A DNA stretch of 7,831 bases from contig JAQCER010000120.1 of assembly GCA_027618625.1 (NCBI GenBank), forward strand, positions 1-7,831. Reading direction: 5' to 3'. Position 1 is the first letter of the stretch, and each line of letters opens with the position of its first letter. Both the position numbers and the translations under genes were made by a program. The DNA comes from Verrucomicrobiota bacterium. GTDB taxonomy: Bacteria > Verrucomicrobiota > Verrucomicrobiia > Verrucomicrobiales > DEV007. Below, piece after piece: positions 1 to 6,313 of this stretch. Below the pieces are notes generated by a model. It ran no database searches, was not told where the DNA came from, and was given only the letters and a program-made list of their open reading frames with translations.

Positions 1-750
1 ACTCATGAAGATTACCTGAGAGCCGGTGGGCCAGCGGGGTCGAGCGGCTATTTCGATGCCCGCAGTCGCGAAGTCCTGGTGAGTCAGGAATACTTGATCG
101 AGCCGAAGGGCCACCGATCGAATCTCGAACCAAGACAACGCTACCGCCTGCTGGTGCACGAGCTTGTCCACCAGGCGATGGCCGAAAACTCAGTGCTGCT
201 GCCGCTCTGGCTATCCGAGGGAATCGCAGAGTATCTGTCGGCCGCACAATTTGCACCCGGGCGTTACCGCTTCAACGAGAGCCCCCGCGACATTGTAAAC
301 CATCTGCGAGCCGTGTGGCTGCACGACCGAAGGAAGGCGATCACTTTGCCAACGATCGAGTCTCTGACAAAATTGGACGGACGGGCATGGGCGACGGACA
401 ATCGAGTCAACAAAGAGAATGCTTACGCAAAATACGCGGCATCCCTGTTGCTCACCCACTACCAGTTCGAGCTGGCCGCCCGCGGTCGCGGCGGGCTCAG
501 TGAATATCTGGCGACGATGAAAACGGAACTTGAGAAGGCGCAGTCCAGGCGCTCGCGGCGCCACGGAAGACTAGCCATCGATCAATCTCCTCTGTGGCAA
601 GACCGGTCCGCAGAAATCGTGCAGAAGCAACTGGCCGACTACTGGACGAGCAAAGGTCTCAAATTGACATTCGTACCGCTGCGTCCACTCGACAAAGATC
701 GCAATCCCGATGCAGAGGCCGAGAGCAAACCGCAAGCACTCCAGCAGTAG
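1..750 (+). CDS. Gluzincin-type zinc metallopeptidase (DUF1570-like), 5' end missing
   Basis: The frame is open from base 1, so the gene begins upstream; about 249 residues are visible. The GTG at 79 lies inside continuous coding sequence and is not taken as the start. The visible part opens with a Gly-rich stretch then GYFDARSREVLV, a strand pair I associate with DUF1570-like peptidases. The zinc site is HELVH (bases 157-171): two His ligands and the catalytic Glu. It is followed about 18 residues later by WLSEGIAEY (from base 208), where the Glu of GIAE is the expected third zinc ligand, as in gluzincins. The remaining C-terminal part is charged and helical, with no membrane segment. It ends in TAG. 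Location cannot be judged without the N-terminus. The metallopeptidase fold is well supported; the substrate is unknown. No partner gene is evident: the next gene is 93 bases downstream on the same strand. Confidence 0.85.
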   Translation, partial: THEDYLRAGGPAGSSGYFDARSREVLVSQEYLIEPKGHRSNLEPRQRYRLLVHELVHQAMAENSVLLPLWLSEGIAEYLSAAQFAPGRYRFNESPRDIVNHLRAVWLHDRRKAITLPTIESLTKLDGRAWATDNRVNKENAYAKYAASLLLTHYQFELAARGRGGLSEYLATMKTELEKAQSRRSRRHGRLAIDQSPLWQDRSAEIVQKQLADYWTSKGLKLTFVPLRPLDKDRNPDAEAESKPQALQQ

Positions 751-792
751 TGTCGCCTTTCTCATCTCATGAGAATGTAAACGGAGTGTAAA

Positions 793-825
793 TTCGTCCG
801 CTATCGTCTGGACAGCCAGGACGAA
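793..825 (+). other. Inverted repeat upstream of the heme lipoprotein gene
   Basis: TTCGTCC (793-799) pairs perfectly with GGACGAA (819-825). A competing hairpin lies inside it: TCGTCTGG (804-811) with CCA and GACGA (816-824), with one bulged G. It sits 18 bases before the GTG start at 844. There is no T-run after it, so a terminator is unlikely; an operator or a leader structure is possible. The 93-base gap also holds a 10-base palindrome TCTCATGAGA (765-774) and two copies of TGTAAA (775-780, 787-792). No convincing -35/-10 pair was seen. Such short repeats can arise by chance. Confidence 0.3.
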
Positions 826-843
826 GCGCTCTACTCTTGCCCC

Positions 844-1503
844 GTGAGAAAATTACTTTGTTCGATGGTGTTCGTGTCAGCATTTGGTAGTGGATGTGCG
901 CAGAAGGATGAGACTGCCCGGAGTAGTGGCGAAGCGGTGCCCAGTCCGGCCGATAGCGGAAGGATCCCCGCGTTGGAGGTGGTTTCTGATCAACCGACCG
1001 GGCAGGGTTCTTCGCTCGTCTACGTCAACGCTGCAATGCAGCCGCTTCATGATCGTAACGAGCGTCGCTTTTTGCAGGCCGTTGGATTTGGGATTGGGAG
1101 GATGGTATCCATGCCGATAATGCCCGACGAGATCCTGGCGATGGAAGATGCGAGTGAGTGGCGGATCTACAAGTCAGAGTTGCTCGGGATTGCCGAACAT
1201 GATCAGCCGGTGATCATGTCGACCACAATGGCCGTCGTCGAAGAACATCGCCTGGCGCTAATGGAAGAATCAGCGCAGGAGAAGCAGGTAATCGAGTCCC
1301 AAAAAACATACGCCGAATCCGCCAGGAAAGGTGTCAGGGAGCGAGCTTTGAACGACTTTGAAAAAACGGCCCTCGAACGTATGAATTCGGGAGAGACGGG
1401 GCCGTGGATGGCCGAAGCACCCGATCGTGGTGTCGGTTGCTTTCGGATGATGGCGGCGATCCGTGCCCGGCAGGATTGCCTGAAATGCCACTCTGATTAC
1501 TAG
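844..1503 (+). CDS. Exported heme-c (CxxCH) protein, probable lipoprotein, apparently truncated by an in-frame TAG
   Basis: Encodes 219 residues from a GTG start. The N-terminus is a short signal peptide (MRKLL, then a hydrophobic run) with Cys18 in FGSGC, a weak lipobox; export to the periplasm and lipid anchoring are inferred. Residues 20-55 are a Ser/Pro/Gly-rich linker. Residues 93-180 are helical and charged. The end carries CLKCH (Cys212, Cys215, His216), a single c-type heme attachment site preceded by VGCFRMMAAIRARQD. This arrangement resembles Tll0287/DUF3365-like sensor or redox heme domains, but membership is not certain. The protein stops three residues after the heme His, whereas relatives I recall continue with a GDLLGAF-like strand. 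Exactly that kind of sequence follows in the same frame after the TAG (see 1501-1599), so the product is probably truncated. There is no Shine-Dalgarno sequence before the GTG. It faces the convergent MBL gene. Confidence 0.85.
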   Translation: MRKLLCSMVFVSAFGSGCAQKDETARSSGEAVPSPADSGRIPALEVVSDQPTGQGSSLVYVNAAMQPLHDRNERRFLQAVGFGIGRMVSMPIMPDEILAMEDASEWRIYKSELLGIAEHDQPVIMSTTMAVVEEHRLALMEESAQEKQVIESQKTYAESARKGVRERALNDFEKTALERMNSGETGPWMAEAPDRGVGCFRMMAAIRARQDCLKCHSDY

Positions 1504-1599
1504 GAAGGGGATGCTCTGGGTGCGTTCGTGTATCTGTTAGAGCAAGTGGCTCCCGCCAAAGTCGAAGTCGAGGAGTCCGAGCTGCCCAGTTCCCGATAG
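1501..1599 (+). pseudogene. In-frame 3' continuation of the heme lipoprotein gene beyond an amber codon
   Basis: After TAG (1501-1503) the same frame reads EGDALGAFVYLLEQVAPAKV and then eleven more residues rich in Glu and Ser, ending at TAG (1597-1599). The first part matches what I expect after the CxxCH of this kind of protein (a GDLLGAF-type strand). The second stop lies 6 bases from the end of the convergent MBL gene, so the full frame fills the gap neatly. Read through, the protein would be 251 residues. One base change (for example from AAG, CAG or GAG) would produce the TAG. Several other genes in the window also end in TAG, so amber is an ordinary stop here and recoding is unlikely. 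A nonsense mutation or a sequence error is the simplest reading. Confidence 0.7.
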
Positions 1600-1605
1600 C
1601 AAGAT

Positions 1606-2640
1606 TTACTCCACGCGCCAGCCGTTGGGGAAGCTGGTGTTTGGAAAGACTGTCCGTGCCTCTTCGAGCATCTCTCGCCATTCTGTGGTCGTGTACCGGC
1701 TGGAAACGTGCTGGAGAACGAGTTGTCCCACTCCGGCATCGCGGGCGAGTGCGCCAACAAGTTGTGTCGTCATGTGGTAGTTCCTGGCCGCAAGCGGTGC
1801 ATCGGCGTGCCGATACTGCGCTTCGCAGACGAGCGTATCCGTGCCGTTTAACCATTCGATGACTGGGGCGCGGTCGTGCTCGGTGAGTGCGAAGTCGGTG
1901 AGGTAAGCAAGGCTTGCGCCCGGGCGGCTGACGACGAGTTGCTCGCGTAACGCGCCTATGCGGTGTGCCACATTGTCCAAGAGCACGATTTCGGCATCGG
2001 CAACCTTGGTATCGGTCACTTTGCTTAACCACGGGCCAGGTTTGAAGCCGAGATCGCTGAGGCGCGCAGAATCAATGTTCCGACGTTCGGGTTCGACGAT
2101 TCGGTAGGCAATCGATGGTATCGTGCCATGGTTGAGAACGAAGGCTTGCAGTTGAAAGGCTGCATCGTCCACGAGCACGCGTGCGCGACGCCGCTCAGGG
2201 GCGAGTTTCTTGTCATCGCCCGTGTGCGTGTGCGCTTTGGCGAATGCCTCAGTGGTAAAGAATACGGCTTCCTGGATTGCGGTTTCCTGGATTTCGCGCA
2301 CCCGCCATTCGCCAGATTGTCCATCGTGCAGGTTCCACGAGAACCCACGGAAGCGATGGTGCATGACATCGATCGTTTGCTCCGGTCCCCAGACATTCAC
2401 TGGAGACTCTGGACGATTGTAGTTGTGGCGAAAGAACGTATCGAAACCAGCGATGTGGTCCATGTGAAAATGTGAGAAGCACAAGTGCTGGATCGCCTGA
2501 CATTCCGACACTCGCAGCCGTGCCGCACACCCCTCGCCACAATCAAAAAGCAGCGGGTGCAGCGATTGACCGGTATCGACGACAACGTGCAGAGCGTTGT
2601 CTTCCCCCGGCTCTCCAAGAACTGTGTATGAAATGCTCAC
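1606..2640 (-). CDS. RNase Z-like metallo-beta-lactamase-fold hydrolase
   Basis: 344 residues from a GTG at 2640. The frame stays open further upstream (to 2769), but the family-like N-terminus SISYTVLGEPGEDNA begins right at this GTG. The fold is read from: LLFDCGEGC (31-38), as in RNase Z-type proteins; SHFHMDH (56-62), the HxHxDH zinc motif; His171 in LNHGTIPS; Asp249 in YLTDF; His289 in YHMTT; and His311 in LQHVSSRY. Together these give the two-zinc RNase Z/ElaC-type set. About 109 residues separate the HxHxDH from the next His, somewhat longer than in standard RNase Z, and this stretch contains a basic segment (146-154). The likely activity is phosphodiester hydrolysis in tRNA 3'-end maturation or a related RNA substrate. 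A non-RNA MBL function is possible because no genus-level match could be tested. It is the last gene of a three-gene minus-strand cluster; GTGA at its start overlaps the stop of the unframeshifted upstream frame. Confidence 0.85.
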   Translation of the reverse strand: MSISYTVLGEPGEDNALHVVVDTGQSLHPLLFDCGEGCAARLRVSECQAIQHLCFSHFHMDHIAGFDTFFRHNYNRPESPVNVWGPEQTIDVMHHRFRGFSWNLHDGQSGEWRVREIQETAIQEAVFFTTEAFAKAHTHTGDDKKLAPERRRARVLVDDAAFQLQAFVLNHGTIPSIAYRIVEPERRNIDSARLSDLGFKPGPWLSKVTDTKVADAEIVLLDNVAHRIGALREQLVVSRPGASLAYLTDFALTEHDRAPVIEWLNGTDTLVCEAQYRHADAPLAARNYHMTTQLVGALARDAGVGQLVLQHVSSRYTTTEWREMLEEARTVFPNTSFPNGWRVE

Positions 2641-3026
2641 TTGCTGACAAGGATAGCATGCTTCGCTAGTTCTGCGAAGGGCGGGTGATGCGGCACAAGC
2701 TGTCGAGATTCCGAAGCAGCGCCCCGCGTAATCGCTTTTCTCCAGCCTGAAGGAAATCGCGGTAGGCAAAGCGATTGATGTCCCGCGCGCAACTCACTAC
2801 GCCTTTCCTGTGCTGCCAGCCGCTGTGCGCAATGTCCCTTATTGTTGATATCGTTGAGCCCGTATAGGCGCAGCGTACATTCCGCGCGTCGCTGCGATTC
2901 TTGCGGAATGTCAGATCGGATCTCGATTCTGCCAGTTGTCATGTCCGGCCAGAAGAAGACGTCGAAGTCATAGATCTCCGAATCTGGAGCCAACAGATCA
3001 TCCTCGAACTTCTCGCGCTTCCTCAT
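2637..3026 (-). CDS. Small protein of unknown function, probable frameshift in its last third
   Basis: The ATG at 3026 overlaps the stop of the upstream DUF1853 gene (ATGA), a strong sign of a real, translationally coupled gene. The uninterrupted frame gives 129 residues and ends at TGA 2639-2637, overlapping the GTG of the MBL gene. The first 80 residues look coding (REKFEDDLLAPDSEIYDFDV, then FFWPDMTTGRIEIRSD). From about base 2789 the frame turns Pro/Arg/Ser-rich and its third-position GC drops to about 44% by my hand count. The +1 frame reads RDINRFAYRDFLQAGEKRLR, then GALLRNLDSLCRITRPSQN, with about 70% third-position GC, ending at TAG 2668-2666. A one-base insertion in the CCCGCGCGC stretch (2782-2790 on +) would explain this; the restored product would be about 120 residues. 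No family, signal peptide or membrane segment recognised. Confidence 0.6.
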   Translation of the reverse strand: MRKREKFEDDLLAPDSEIYDFDVFFWPDMTTGRIEIRSDIPQESQRRAECTLRLYGLNDINNKGHCAQRLAAQERRSELRAGHQSLCLPRFPSGWRKAITRGAASESRQLVPHHPPFAELAKHAILVSK

Positions 3027-3976
3027 GATTCGCAAACAAAGGGATGCGCATCCACGGCGTCATCTTTTGTGGTGTGGTTCCTCGGCTCTGGGGAAGGGTA
3101 AGGCACCAGGAACATGGGCAGCGAGGTGTCTGGCGTCACAAACATGACGCAGCGTTGCTCCGCTGCTTTGAGCAATTCTGACACCGGGCAACTTGGCAGC
3201 TCGGTGCGGAGAGAGTCAGAGATGGGAACTGGCCAGAGGGGCTTTGGGAGAACGGTTACTGCATCGCTGGCGTTGTAACGGGCGCTGATCTCTGATACAC
3301 GAAGCCATCTGCCGCGTCGGCAGTGAATGCTCATCGCGGGAGCGCAGGTTGTTGGATTGGCGTCGATGTGATCAAACAGGCAGCCGTAGATGAGGTGCGC
3401 TACCTCTATGTTCTCGATACCGAATCGTTCGGAGAGAAGATGGCGAATTGCTGGATCGTCGCTCAGACGTAGTTGGTGTTCGGTGAGTCGTTTCAATTTC
3501 CGTGGCCAGTTGTCGCGGGGGTCTGGGCCAGGGAAGCGCATGATTCCGTCTGCGTCCTTCTGGGCGAGGTAGAACTTGATTGCCAGTTCGAGGTGAATGG
3601 GCTGTTGCCGCGCTTGATCGAGGATCAGGAAATCCAATTCGCCGAGGGTCTGGCCAGCGCTGCCGGTGAACTGCACGCCTTGATCGATAAGGCGAAGTCC
3701 GCAAGAGGCGTCGACGGTTGCAGCGAGTGCATCTTCGAAGAGATGCCCTAACTTTTGCGCAAAATTCAGAACGGTTCGGTCAGCAGGCAGAGCGAGAAGA
3801 GATCGATCAAACCTTGTTGCAACGGGAAGGTCGGTGACCAGTAATTCAGAGTGCAGCAAGCTGTCGAAGATTGCCTGGGAGAAAAGGGCTTGCTGGTGCG
3901 CGGAGTAGGCCAATGATGATTGGATGGTAGATTGAGAAATCCCGCAGGATTCCTCTACGATGATGCAGCCAGCCAC
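3023..3976 (-). CDS. DUF1853 family protein
   Basis: 317 residues from a GTG at 3976; GAGG lies about 13 bases upstream. The start is uncertain because no ATG is available and the first 25 residues look less conserved. The diagnostic core is LGELDFLILD (111-120) followed by PIHLELAIKFYL (126-137), then RDNWPRKLKRLTEHQLRLS (154-172). This is the pattern I associate with DUF1853. Asp115, Glu130 and Lys134 sit on consecutive strands in a layout reminiscent of PD-(D/E)xK nucleases, so a nucleic-acid role is possible but unproven; the spacing to Lys is not the classic E-x-K. No signal peptide or membrane segment, so cytoplasmic. It is first in the minus-strand cluster and its stop TGA overlaps the next gene's ATG. 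It is divergent from the PLP enzyme gene across about 120 bases that should hold both promoters; no convincing promoter hexamers were found there. Confidence 0.82.
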   Translation of the reverse strand: MAGCIIVEESCGISQSTIQSSLAYSAHQQALFSQAIFDSLLHSELLVTDLPVATRFDRSLLALPADRTVLNFAQKLGHLFEDALAATVDASCGLRLIDQGVQFTGSAGQTLGELDFLILDQARQQPIHLELAIKFYLAQKDADGIMRFPGPDPRDNWPRKLKRLTEHQLRLSDDPAIRHLLSERFGIENIEVAHLIYGCLFDHIDANPTTCAPAMSIHCRRGRWLRVSEISARYNASDAVTVLPKPLWPVPISDSLRTELPSCPVSELLKAAEQRCVMFVTPDTSLPMFLVPYPSPEPRNHTTKDDAVDAHPFVCES

Positions 3977-4097
3977 GGCGAGCGACGAAATTCCTCGGTA
4001 GATTCGTCCCTAGAGAAACGCTTCGACGCTTCCTGCTCAGCGCGTTCGCCACCTGTGCGGTTTTTTGTTGTCGCCAGGGAATGAGGTTCTACTTTCC

Positions 4098-5024
4098 GTG
4101 GCAGTGTCTGATCGTCTGAAACTTGTGCAGTCCTATTTTGAACACGACCTGGCTCCAGTCGAGCGGGTTGATCATCAGGTTTTTCGGAGCCGTGGTCTTG
4201 AGCTTTTTGTTCAGCGGGAAGACAAGCTTGGGAGCGGGCTCCTCTCGGGTAACAAGTTTAGAAAGCTGAAGTTCAACCTGCTCGAAGCGGCTGAGCAGGA
4301 GAAAGACATGCTCCTTTCTTTTGGCGGAGCCTACTCGAACCACGTCTATGCCCTCGCTGCCGCGGGCCTTCACTTTGGATTCAAGACGATCGGTGTCATT
4401 CGTGGCGAGGCCCATCTGCCACTCAACCCTGTGCTGGCATTTGCAAGAGAGGCGGGCATGGAACTCCATTACCTGGACCGGGAGACGTATCGAAGAAAAA
4501 CGGACCCTGACATCGAGACAATTCTGAAAGATCGATTCGGCGATTTTTATTCGATTCCCGAAGGCGGGACGAATGCGCTCGGGGTTCGCGGGACGGCAGA
4601 GATACTGGGGCGGACCGCCCTGGACTTTGATGTCGTTTGCTGTCCAGTCGGGACGGGAGGCACGCTTGCCGGAATCATCGCGGGACTTCAACCGCATCAG
4701 CGGGCGCTGGGTGTTTCCGTGCTGAGAGGCTGTTTCAGCCTGCATCGCGATGTCCGGGATCACCTCGACGCGTTGGGCCTTGATGGCGAAAGATGTTGGG
4801 AGATCAATCATGATTACCACTTTGGCGGCTACGGAAAAAGGTCGGCCAGACTGCTGGAAAGCATGGCTGCATTCGAGGCGATTCATCCCATTCGCCTTGA
4901 ACACGTTTACACGGGAAAGCTCTTTGATGCAGTATGCGATCTGGCGGCAAAGGGGAACTTCGCGGAGGGCACGAAGATCCTGCTCATCTACACGTGGGTG
5001 CCTGTTCCTGAAGCGGTGGGTTGA
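4098..5024 (+). CDS. PLP-dependent enzyme, ACC deaminase / D-cysteine desulfhydrase family
   Basis: Fold type II PLP enzyme. Residue numbers below count from a TTG at 4065; I prefer the GTG at 4098 (308 residues; GAGG 11 bases upstream), with GTG 4104 also possible. Motifs: REDKLGSG, then SGNKFRKL with the PLP Schiff-base Lys64; FGGAYSNH (86-93); EGGTNALG (166-173); PVGTGGTLAG (194-203), the phosphate-binding loop; DYHFGGYGK (250-258); VYTGKLFDAV (281-290). These fit the family that either opens the ACC ring to 2-oxobutanoate or releases sulfide from D-cysteine; sequence alone does not tell which. The C-terminal HTGG expected near the end reads IYTWVPVPEAVG before TGA, so the glycine pair is missing. 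A single-base slip at about 4994 would restore T-G-C-L-F. Cytoplasmic. Convergent with the dehydrogenase gene, 23 bases apart, without a terminator hairpin. Confidence 0.88.
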   Translation: MAVSDRLKLVQSYFEHDLAPVERVDHQVFRSRGLELFVQREDKLGSGLLSGNKFRKLKFNLLEAAEQEKDMLLSFGGAYSNHVYALAAAGLHFGFKTIGVIRGEAHLPLNPVLAFAREAGMELHYLDRETYRRKTDPDIETILKDRFGDFYSIPEGGTNALGVRGTAEILGRTALDFDVVCCPVGTGGTLAGIIAGLQPHQRALGVSVLRGCFSLHRDVRDHLDALGLDGERCWEINHDYHFGGYGKRSARLLESMAAFEAIHPIRLEHVYTGKLFDAVCDLAAKGNFAEGTKILLIYTWVPVPEAVG

Positions 5025-5047
5025 TTCTGGCAACTGGCAACCATCCA

Positions 5048-5962
5048 CTAAATCTGGCATCTTGAAATCGATTCACGCACGATCGCCGCGCTCCTCAGAA
5101 ATGCTGCTTGCTCGTCCGCGTTCAATTTCGGGTGGAACACGCGTTCGATCCCACCTTTGCCAACGACTACGGGCAGGCTCAGGCAGATGTCATCTACTCC
5201 TAAGTAACCGTCGATCAGCGTGCTGAGTGGCATCGTTCGCTTCTCGTCGTGAGCGATCGCCGAAATGATTTCCGCAGCAGCCATGGCGACGGCGTAGTTG
5301 GTGTATCCTTTGAGTTTAAAGACCTCCAGTCCGGCCTCGATGGTGTCCTGGAAAAGCTTCCGGCGCTCTGGAGTGTCGTCGATCGGTTCACCGCCTGCTG
5401 TTGCGATGCTCATGGCAGCGAACTGGCTGTCGCCATGCTCGCCCAGAACATAGGCACGCAGGTCGTCGGGGTGGATTTGAACTTGCCGCGAGAGCAACCA
5501 GCGAAAGCGAGCGGAGTCTACCAAGGTGCCGTTACCAATGACGCGCGAAGGCGGAAAGCCGGTCCAACCGATTGCCAGCCACGTGAGGACATCGACAGGA
5601 TTGGTCAACAGGATGACGATTGCATGCGGTGATGCCGCTGCAAGTGGTGGCAGCAACTCACGCAGAAGCGCGGCATTGCCCGGGCCTAGCGCCAGCCGGT
5701 CAACCGTTTCCCCTTTCCGGGGCATCGGCACTGATGCACAGATGGCGATGACATCCGAATCGTGGGTGTCAGCAACATTACCAGCGATCACTTCAGTGGG
5801 CGACGGCAGAAACAACTGCCCGTGGTCAAGGTCAAGAGCATCCCCGAGCGCTGGCTCCGGCGATCGATTCACCAGCACCAGCTTTCGCACAAATCGCTGC
5901 ATGCACAGCGTGTAGGCCAGGGTTGAGCCGACTCTGCCGATGCCGACAATGGATACTTTCAT
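5048..5962 (-). CDS. Lactate/malate dehydrogenase superfamily oxidoreductase (atypical)
   Basis: 304 residues from ATG 5962, full length for the family. N-terminal Rossmann fold with GIGRVG (7-12), then VLVNRS (29-34), LLTNPVDV (118-125), DSAR (149-152; the Asp and Arg that support catalysis and hold the carboxylate) and LGEHGDS (173-179) with catalytic His176. It should interconvert a 2-hydroxy acid and a 2-oxo acid with a nicotinamide cofactor in the cytoplasm. Two features are odd. The mobile substrate loop reads ASVPMPRKGETVDRL (76-90), fitting neither the LDH (Gln102) nor the MDH (Arg102) pattern cleanly. The usual cofactor Asp after strand 2 is Asn32 followed by Arg-Ser, suggesting relaxed or NADP preference. 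Hence no ldh or mdh symbol. No Shine-Dalgarno sequence before the ATG. The gene ends in TAG, 23 bases from the convergent PLP enzyme gene. It is divergent from the small gene at 6056. Confidence 0.88.
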   Translation of the reverse strand: MKVSIVGIGRVGSTLAYTLCMQRFVRKLVLVNRSPEPALGDALDLDHGQLFLPSPTEVIAGNVADTHDSDVIAICASVPMPRKGETVDRLALGPGNAALLRELLPPLAAASPHAIVILLTNPVDVLTWLAIGWTGFPPSRVIGNGTLVDSARFRWLLSRQVQIHPDDLRAYVLGEHGDSQFAAMSIATAGGEPIDDTPERRKLFQDTIEAGLEVFKLKGYTNYAVAMAAAEIISAIAHDEKRTMPLSTLIDGYLGVDDICLSLPVVVGKGGIERVFHPKLNADEQAAFLRSAAIVRESISRCQI

Positions 5963-6055
5963 GGCGTATGGCTACCACAACACTCCCGTCGAGTCGCGCT
6001 GGATTTGTCGCCAGTCCGTGATACGGTGCGCATCAACCAGCCGAACCAACCGAAT

Positions 6056-6286
6056 ATGGACATCACGAACCGCACTCCCAAACCCATCAGCCTGCCACTG
6101 CCCGGCGGTAAGAAATTGTTCCTCGGCCCGGGGAAAACTGGCCAGGTCACCGCGAAAGCGCTTGAGTACAAGCCGCTGAAGGCGCTGATTGAAGCTGGCG
6201 ATGTGGTGACCAGTGGTGATGGATCCAAGCGCGGACGGACCAGTGCCTCGGAAGGGCCGACCCCGGCTCCGCAATACATGCGATAG
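6056..6286 (+). CDS. Small conserved-looking protein of unknown function (76 aa)
   Basis: Starts at ATG 6056. The same frame can be opened from TTG 6005, but the added 17 residues look non-coding. The first 50 residues are compact: MDITNRTPKPISLPLPGGKK, then LFLGPGKTGQVTAKALEYKP and LKALIEAGDV. This suggests a small beta fold with a Gly-rich turn and one helix. The last 25 residues are Ser/Gly/Arg/Pro-rich and probably disordered. No signal peptide, membrane segment or Cys. LGPGKTG looks superficially like a P-loop (GxxxxGK[ST]), but the spacing is wrong and the protein is far too short for an NTPase. I do not recognise a named family. The leader is A/C-rich with no Shine-Dalgarno sequence. 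It is divergent from the dehydrogenase (93 bases) and convergent with moaA (18 bases). Short inverted copies of GACCAGT flank its 3' end (6238-6244 and 6290-6296), too weak to call a terminator. Confidence 0.65.
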   Translation: MDITNRTPKPISLPLPGGKKLFLGPGKTGQVTAKALEYKPLKALIEAGDVVTSGDGSKRGRTSASEGPTPAPQYMR

Positions 6287-6296
6287 TGAACTGGTC

Positions 6297-6313
6297 TCTG
6301 CGGGCTACCCTCC
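6297..6313. repeat. Copy 1 of an imperfect direct repeat flanking moaA
   Basis: TCTGCGGGCTACCCTCC here, covering the moaA stop codon and C-terminal Gly codons, matches TCTGCGCTACCCTCC at 7366-7380 except for two extra Gs. Similarity continues weakly beyond, with AATCA shared a few bases further on. The second copy lies 42 bases upstream of the moaA start, so the pair brackets the gene. A duplicated moaA tail or chance similarity are both possible. Confidence 0.35.

Noticed and set aside
1501..1503. Pyrrolysine or genome-wide TAG recoding
   Set aside because: The peptidase gene, dehydrogenase, small protein and moaA all end properly at TAG, so amber acts as a normal stop here.
1334..2032. A 232-codon minus-strand frame overlapping the heme protein and MBL genes
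   Set aside because: Low-complexity Arg/Pro/Ser/His-rich translation in the wrong frame of the MBL gene, whose zinc motifs fix the true frame.
2641..2769. N-terminal extension of the RNase Z-like protein to 2769
   Set aside because: The added 43 residues do not look like this fold's N-terminus and overlap the better-supported middle gene; the protein begins naturally at GTG 2640.
4051..4070. T-run after CGCCACCTGTGCGG resembling a terminator
   Set aside because: The stem would be only about three base pairs, and the spot lies between divergent genes where no terminator is expected on this strand.
4089..5060. A 323-codon open frame on the minus strand opposite the PLP enzyme
   Set aside because: The plus strand carries an unambiguous PLP enzyme with its motifs in order; the antisense translation is rich in Arg, Ser and Gln with no family pattern. 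It is a shadow of the real gene.
4750..5226. Plus-strand frame over the PLP enzyme's 3' end and the dehydrogenase's 3' end
   Set aside because: Runs out of frame through two real genes with an Arg/Ser-rich product. Only its few codons near 4995-5020 matter, as the possible continuation of the PLP enzyme.
6113..6142. P-loop-like LGPGKTG in the 76-residue protein
   Set aside because: The spacing does not match GxxxxGK[ST], and the protein is too short and lacks a Walker B strand, so NTP binding is not supported.
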